Positions 60,510 to 64,000 of a stretch of 64,000 nt of DNA are shown piece after piece. The DNA is from Sipunculus nudus (lineage: Eukaryota > Annelida > Sipuncula > Golfingiida > Sipunculidae): the NCBI GenBank assembly GCA_026874595.1, contig CM049311.1, forward strand, positions 65,763,953-65,827,952, written 5' to 3'. Under the pieces are notes generated by a model. It ran no database searches, had not been told where the DNA came from, and saw only the letters and a list, made by a program, of their open reading frames with translations. Positions within the stretch are counted from its first letter, which is position 1; the number at the start of each line of letters is the position of its first letter. The translations under genes and the position numbers were made by a program.

Positions 60510-63380
60510 TATATACATGCTCAGCTTGGTTATCAGAATGCACCAGGCGACGCTGCTATTGCCTGTGGCTCATTTCATGAAATCTTTATGACAGACGTCA
60601 ATTACTCGTCAGTTAGGCCTAGAATTATATAAATGTGTGATTATGAGGCTTTGCTAAAATACCGGGATAATGGATGTGATATTTAGTCAAAATGTGGATT
60701 GGACGAAAGAGGTATCCGCTTGTATTCACTTAAAACTACAAAGCCCTAACATTCTGACCATTGCAACGATCGCATGTCTGCTACGCTGAAAACCTGATCA
60801 AGAGTCTTCGCTAAATTTCTGGCCAGATTTGGTTGGTAATGAGAATCTCGTGGCATAACTAACAATTATATGTTATACTAAGAATTAGACCCTACATAAA
60901 ATCAGAAAACAAATCAACGGTTTGTATAAGTAAACAACATCGTAAATCTTGGACTAGGCGTGCATTTGCTGTTTTGAAACGATGTGGTTCTTAAAATAAA
61001 ACTTCACCCGTAACTTTTGAAATTATGCTTCATTCATTAGCAAAATCTGTGAGGAGTGCATACATGTTACCTACCCCGACCTCTCCCCATATACACACAT
61101 ACATTTACTCTTTTCGATGTAACCAAGGAAAACAACCATTTAAGCTTTATTGTTGAGATTAGGGTTTTTACAGTTGGACTTCTGACCTGGCAGTCCTCGG
61201 CTTTAACCCCGCCGTACCCAAAAGGCAGAACGGTTCTCGATAGAACAATATAGAGACTCGCTCTTCTGTCTCAATGTAAGGTTATAACTTCTGGATTATT
61301 CCTATATAAATGCCATAGCATAGAAAACGTTGAGATCCGTATAACATAATAACAAAAACACATCATTCTTATCTTATGATTAACTATTTTCATAATTTAA
61401 GAGACAGTGTCAGCAAACTGCCGATAAACCCGTCTTATAAAAACCAATAAAACAAGGCCACCTATTTAGGTTTTGAAATGTCATTGTCTCTTCTTATCCA
61501 AATATTAGCAAACGAATAGCAACATCACTGCAGGCAAGGCCCTGACTTCTAGATGTGAAGCTGGAGGCTGCAAGCAAGGGCCACTTGCTAATAGGAGTCA
61601 GATACTGTGATGTCACTGCCCCTCAGTATCCACAGGGGAGGGCTGGCACCCGCTGGCCCCTGTGATAGCCGGTATCAGCATCCAGTGTTGGAGCACAAAG
61701 CTGTGGTAATATGAGCATCAGGAAATTGCTGGTATCTGTTGCTGCTGTAGTCTCTCCAGTCAGACTGTCCAGTAACCAGGCACGTCGTGTAAACACGATG
61801 CTGCTAACCTCGGGCTGTGTCTGTGTTTGTTAGTACAGTGAAACCTCGTCTAACAATCACCTCTTTTTAGCGACCACCTCAATATAACGACCACTTGATC
61901 ATGGTTCCGTTTCTTTTTTGTTATCTATATTAGTCTTCGCTCTTTACATGAGACTGCGACCATTTTATATCGAGGTCACATTGATGGTCGTAATTTCGAG
62001 AGAAAATGGGACTTATTTAACAAGCGGGTATGCTTAAATCCAGTTAGATGCCCTTAACGTTCATTTGTACTTCCCAATATTATAGAAGTGCAAGGTTCTT
62101 ATTTGCAAAATAAAAGGAAGGAAACACGGCGTATGAATTTTAAAACATTTGTATTTGCATGGAGAAGCAACTTTGAAAATAAACTATTCAAGTGACACAC
62201 ATTTAATTTTCCTTGGTCTAAGGTGCATTTGCCATGATAGGAATGATAAAATTTTAACATTTTCTGTCTAATTGAGGAATAAGCAGAAAATACCATTTCA
62301 CCTGACAGAGAGTAAGCTACCACAGTAAGTGCCATCTGTTAGCACATATCAGTGAAATGATTAAACCTGTCTAAAATATTTGGTAATGATTGGACAAATG
62401 TTCATAAAAAAGATGAAAACTTTGGCACCATATATACAAACACCAAAATTCTAAGTCCTGTGAAATCAATATCTGTAAATAAATCTATTCAAATTAGTAT
62501 CCATTAAATGCACTTGCTCTAAGGAATCCTTGCATAGGACGTAAAGGTAAAAGTGTTTTTCTTATACTCATATATCTGTTAGAAAGTGGAAAAGACCATT
62601 TTGGAATGCAGAAAAATTCGTTAAACAGAGGTGGCACTTTGGTAATTGTTGTTATGCAACTTCTCACGCCTCGGATGTGCAGACTTTGGCCAAGAAGGGC
62701 TAGGAACGATGTCACAACTGAAGACAAAATATGGACAACTTCAACTGACATTTTTTGGCGATGGGTCTATCGCAACGCCAGATGCCATGCAGTGTACTCG
62801 GCTCATTCAAACTCGGCCCTTGAAAAACCCGCCCGAACGTGTCTTAACGCAAAAAAACGAGTGTTTTTAAGTAAACTGGGCTAAACTTGGCAAGTTTGTC
62901 TGGGAGTGTCTATTGTAAGGTACAAATCCATATTGTGTTGTTAATGTATTGTGTATAGGTATATACATGTTAGGTCTTATGCATTATGGGAATTACTTCT
63001 TATATTGATACATAGAGAAACTCGATCTTGATAAAGATCTTAAAAGGGAAATGTGAGGTGCTTGTAAAAATAAGCCTAACAATTCATAAATGTTCTTGCG
63101 GTAATGCGTCAGTTGTTTCATCCGTCAGTTCTATATGCACAACTGCTTGGATTTTCTTTTCACGACGAGGAAAAGGTTGCATTATTTTGCACCTAGTACA
63201 TCACCTGTTTTTGTGAATGTACAGTCCTTATCATCTCCGAAGAAAAGCCTCTTTACATTTCACGCAAAATAAACAAAGCCAGTGACAGTTAAAGATACCA
63301 ATGGAGATTCAGCGATTTTGAAAGTAGAAACAAAACGTATCTCTGCATTTATTTTTGTTAACCCTCAGCCTTAGAGGTTG
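60510..63380. other. Intergenic DNA
   Basis: No gene is supported. TACAGTGAAACCTCG at about 61834-61848 followed by TATAACGACCAC resembles one end of a pogo/Tigger-type MITE, but no matching right end was found. Confidence 0.45.
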
Positions 63381-64000
63381 AAGGGCTTTTGTCGTCACCC
63401 AAGACGTCCGTCCGTCCGTTAACTCTTACCTTGTGTGCAGTATCCCTGAAAGAATTCACCGTATGAATTTCATTTCTTCGGTGCAGATGTATACTAACAT
63501 AATTTCGGTCAAGGTCGAAGATTGGTTACCTTGACATATTTTTCACCGTTACAGAGCTAATTATAGAAAAAAACTAAGATGCTTATTTCTCAGGAACCAC
63601 TGGGTGGATTGTTATATAACATGCTATGAGTATTGGCACTGATAGTCTGTAACTGCTGCACGAGTTTGGGTGCGCCACCTATAGGTTCTGATTTTTAAAG
63701 AATTTTCATCAGTTATTTAATTTTGGATATCTCCAAATCTCCTATTTGGATAGGGGCTGATTTCTCAGGAACCACTCTGTTGATTGTGATGAAACATGTT
63801 ATGGTCATTTGTCCTGATGATCTTTAAGTGCTGCACGAGTTTGGGGGCGCCACCTACAATTTCTTGATTTAAAAATTTTTCTATTATTGGCTTTATCAAT
63901 TTTGGCTTGTGAGCGGGATATCTCCAAAAGTATTCAACACAGGAACTAATTTCATTAGTGCTGATGCATATCGACAAAATCTCGTTCATGTTAGAGAATG
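63381..64000. repeat. Dispersed GCGCCACCT-type repeat, two tandem units, runs off the window
   Basis: After (GTCC)n at about 63406-63418, TCTCAGGAACCACT occurs at 63588 and 63763, and CTGCACGAGTTTGGG with GCGCCACCTA at 63656 and 63831. This gives a period of 175 bp. Related in style to the repeats at 43640 and 57486. Confidence 0.65.

Noticed and set aside
61834-62000. Complete pogo/Tigger MITE
   Set aside because: Only the left-end motif CAGTGAAACCTCG is seen; no inverse right end or second TA found.

Overview
The window looks like nuclear DNA of a lophotrochozoan animal, most probably a mollusc (bivalve). The sequence shows split genes with GT-AG introns, many long (TA)n, (GA)n and (CA)n microsatellites, poly-G tracts, and a dense mix of animal transposon types (BEL/Pao, Ty3/gypsy, hAT, TTAA-target and integrase-type DNA elements). 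The taxon is inferred from this style and from the two host gene types; no species marker was seen.

Host genes are few and all on the minus strand. At 13174-14835 lies an intronless four-jointed (FJX1-type) Golgi kinase gene, 553 codons, in a repeat-poor island reaching to about 19.0 kb. At 48963-51048 and 53000-55222 lie two tandem paralogues of a small secreted cysteine-rich protein. I reconstructed each from two exons: a 68-base signal-peptide exon, then an exon holding the whole mature domain. Both have a TATA box at the expected distance. The mature parts are about 80% identical, and I do not recognise a named family.

The rest is mobile DNA and its remains. 0.6-2.5 kb: diverged dispersed repeats. 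11.28-11.48 kb: small hAT-like MITE. 19.02-20.87 kb: 1.85-kb element with TA target duplication, built from 373-bp tandem units. 25.08-25.50 kb: hAT MITE with a perfect 8-bp duplication. 25.87-26.40 kb: 18-bp minisatellite. 29.75-31.27 kb: element with TTAA target. 31.36-40.25 kb: a nested stack. A decayed BEL/Pao retrotransposon has its 5' LTR split by a 4.2-kb inverted-repeat element, which itself carries a 419-bp TRIM whose LTRs contain a tRNA-like Pol III promoter; the BEL pol region is split by a second copy of the hAT MITE. 44.36-46.38 kb: Ty3/gypsy RT-RNase H followed directly by its LTR, with no integrase downstream. 56.57-60.51 kb: an internally deleted integrase-type (Ginger/KRBA2-like) DNA transposon with 136-bp TIRs, whose intron holds a 2.1-kb repeat rich in nuclear-receptor half-sites.

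The best candidates for something undescribed are the TRIM with tRNA-like LTRs (32265-32683), the 29-bp-period palindromic array in the TIRs at 56565/60509, the 4.2-kb element with TAGTCCAGC ends, and the paired secreted cysteine-rich genes. Coordinates of repeats were read by eye; ends marked approximate may be off by some bases.
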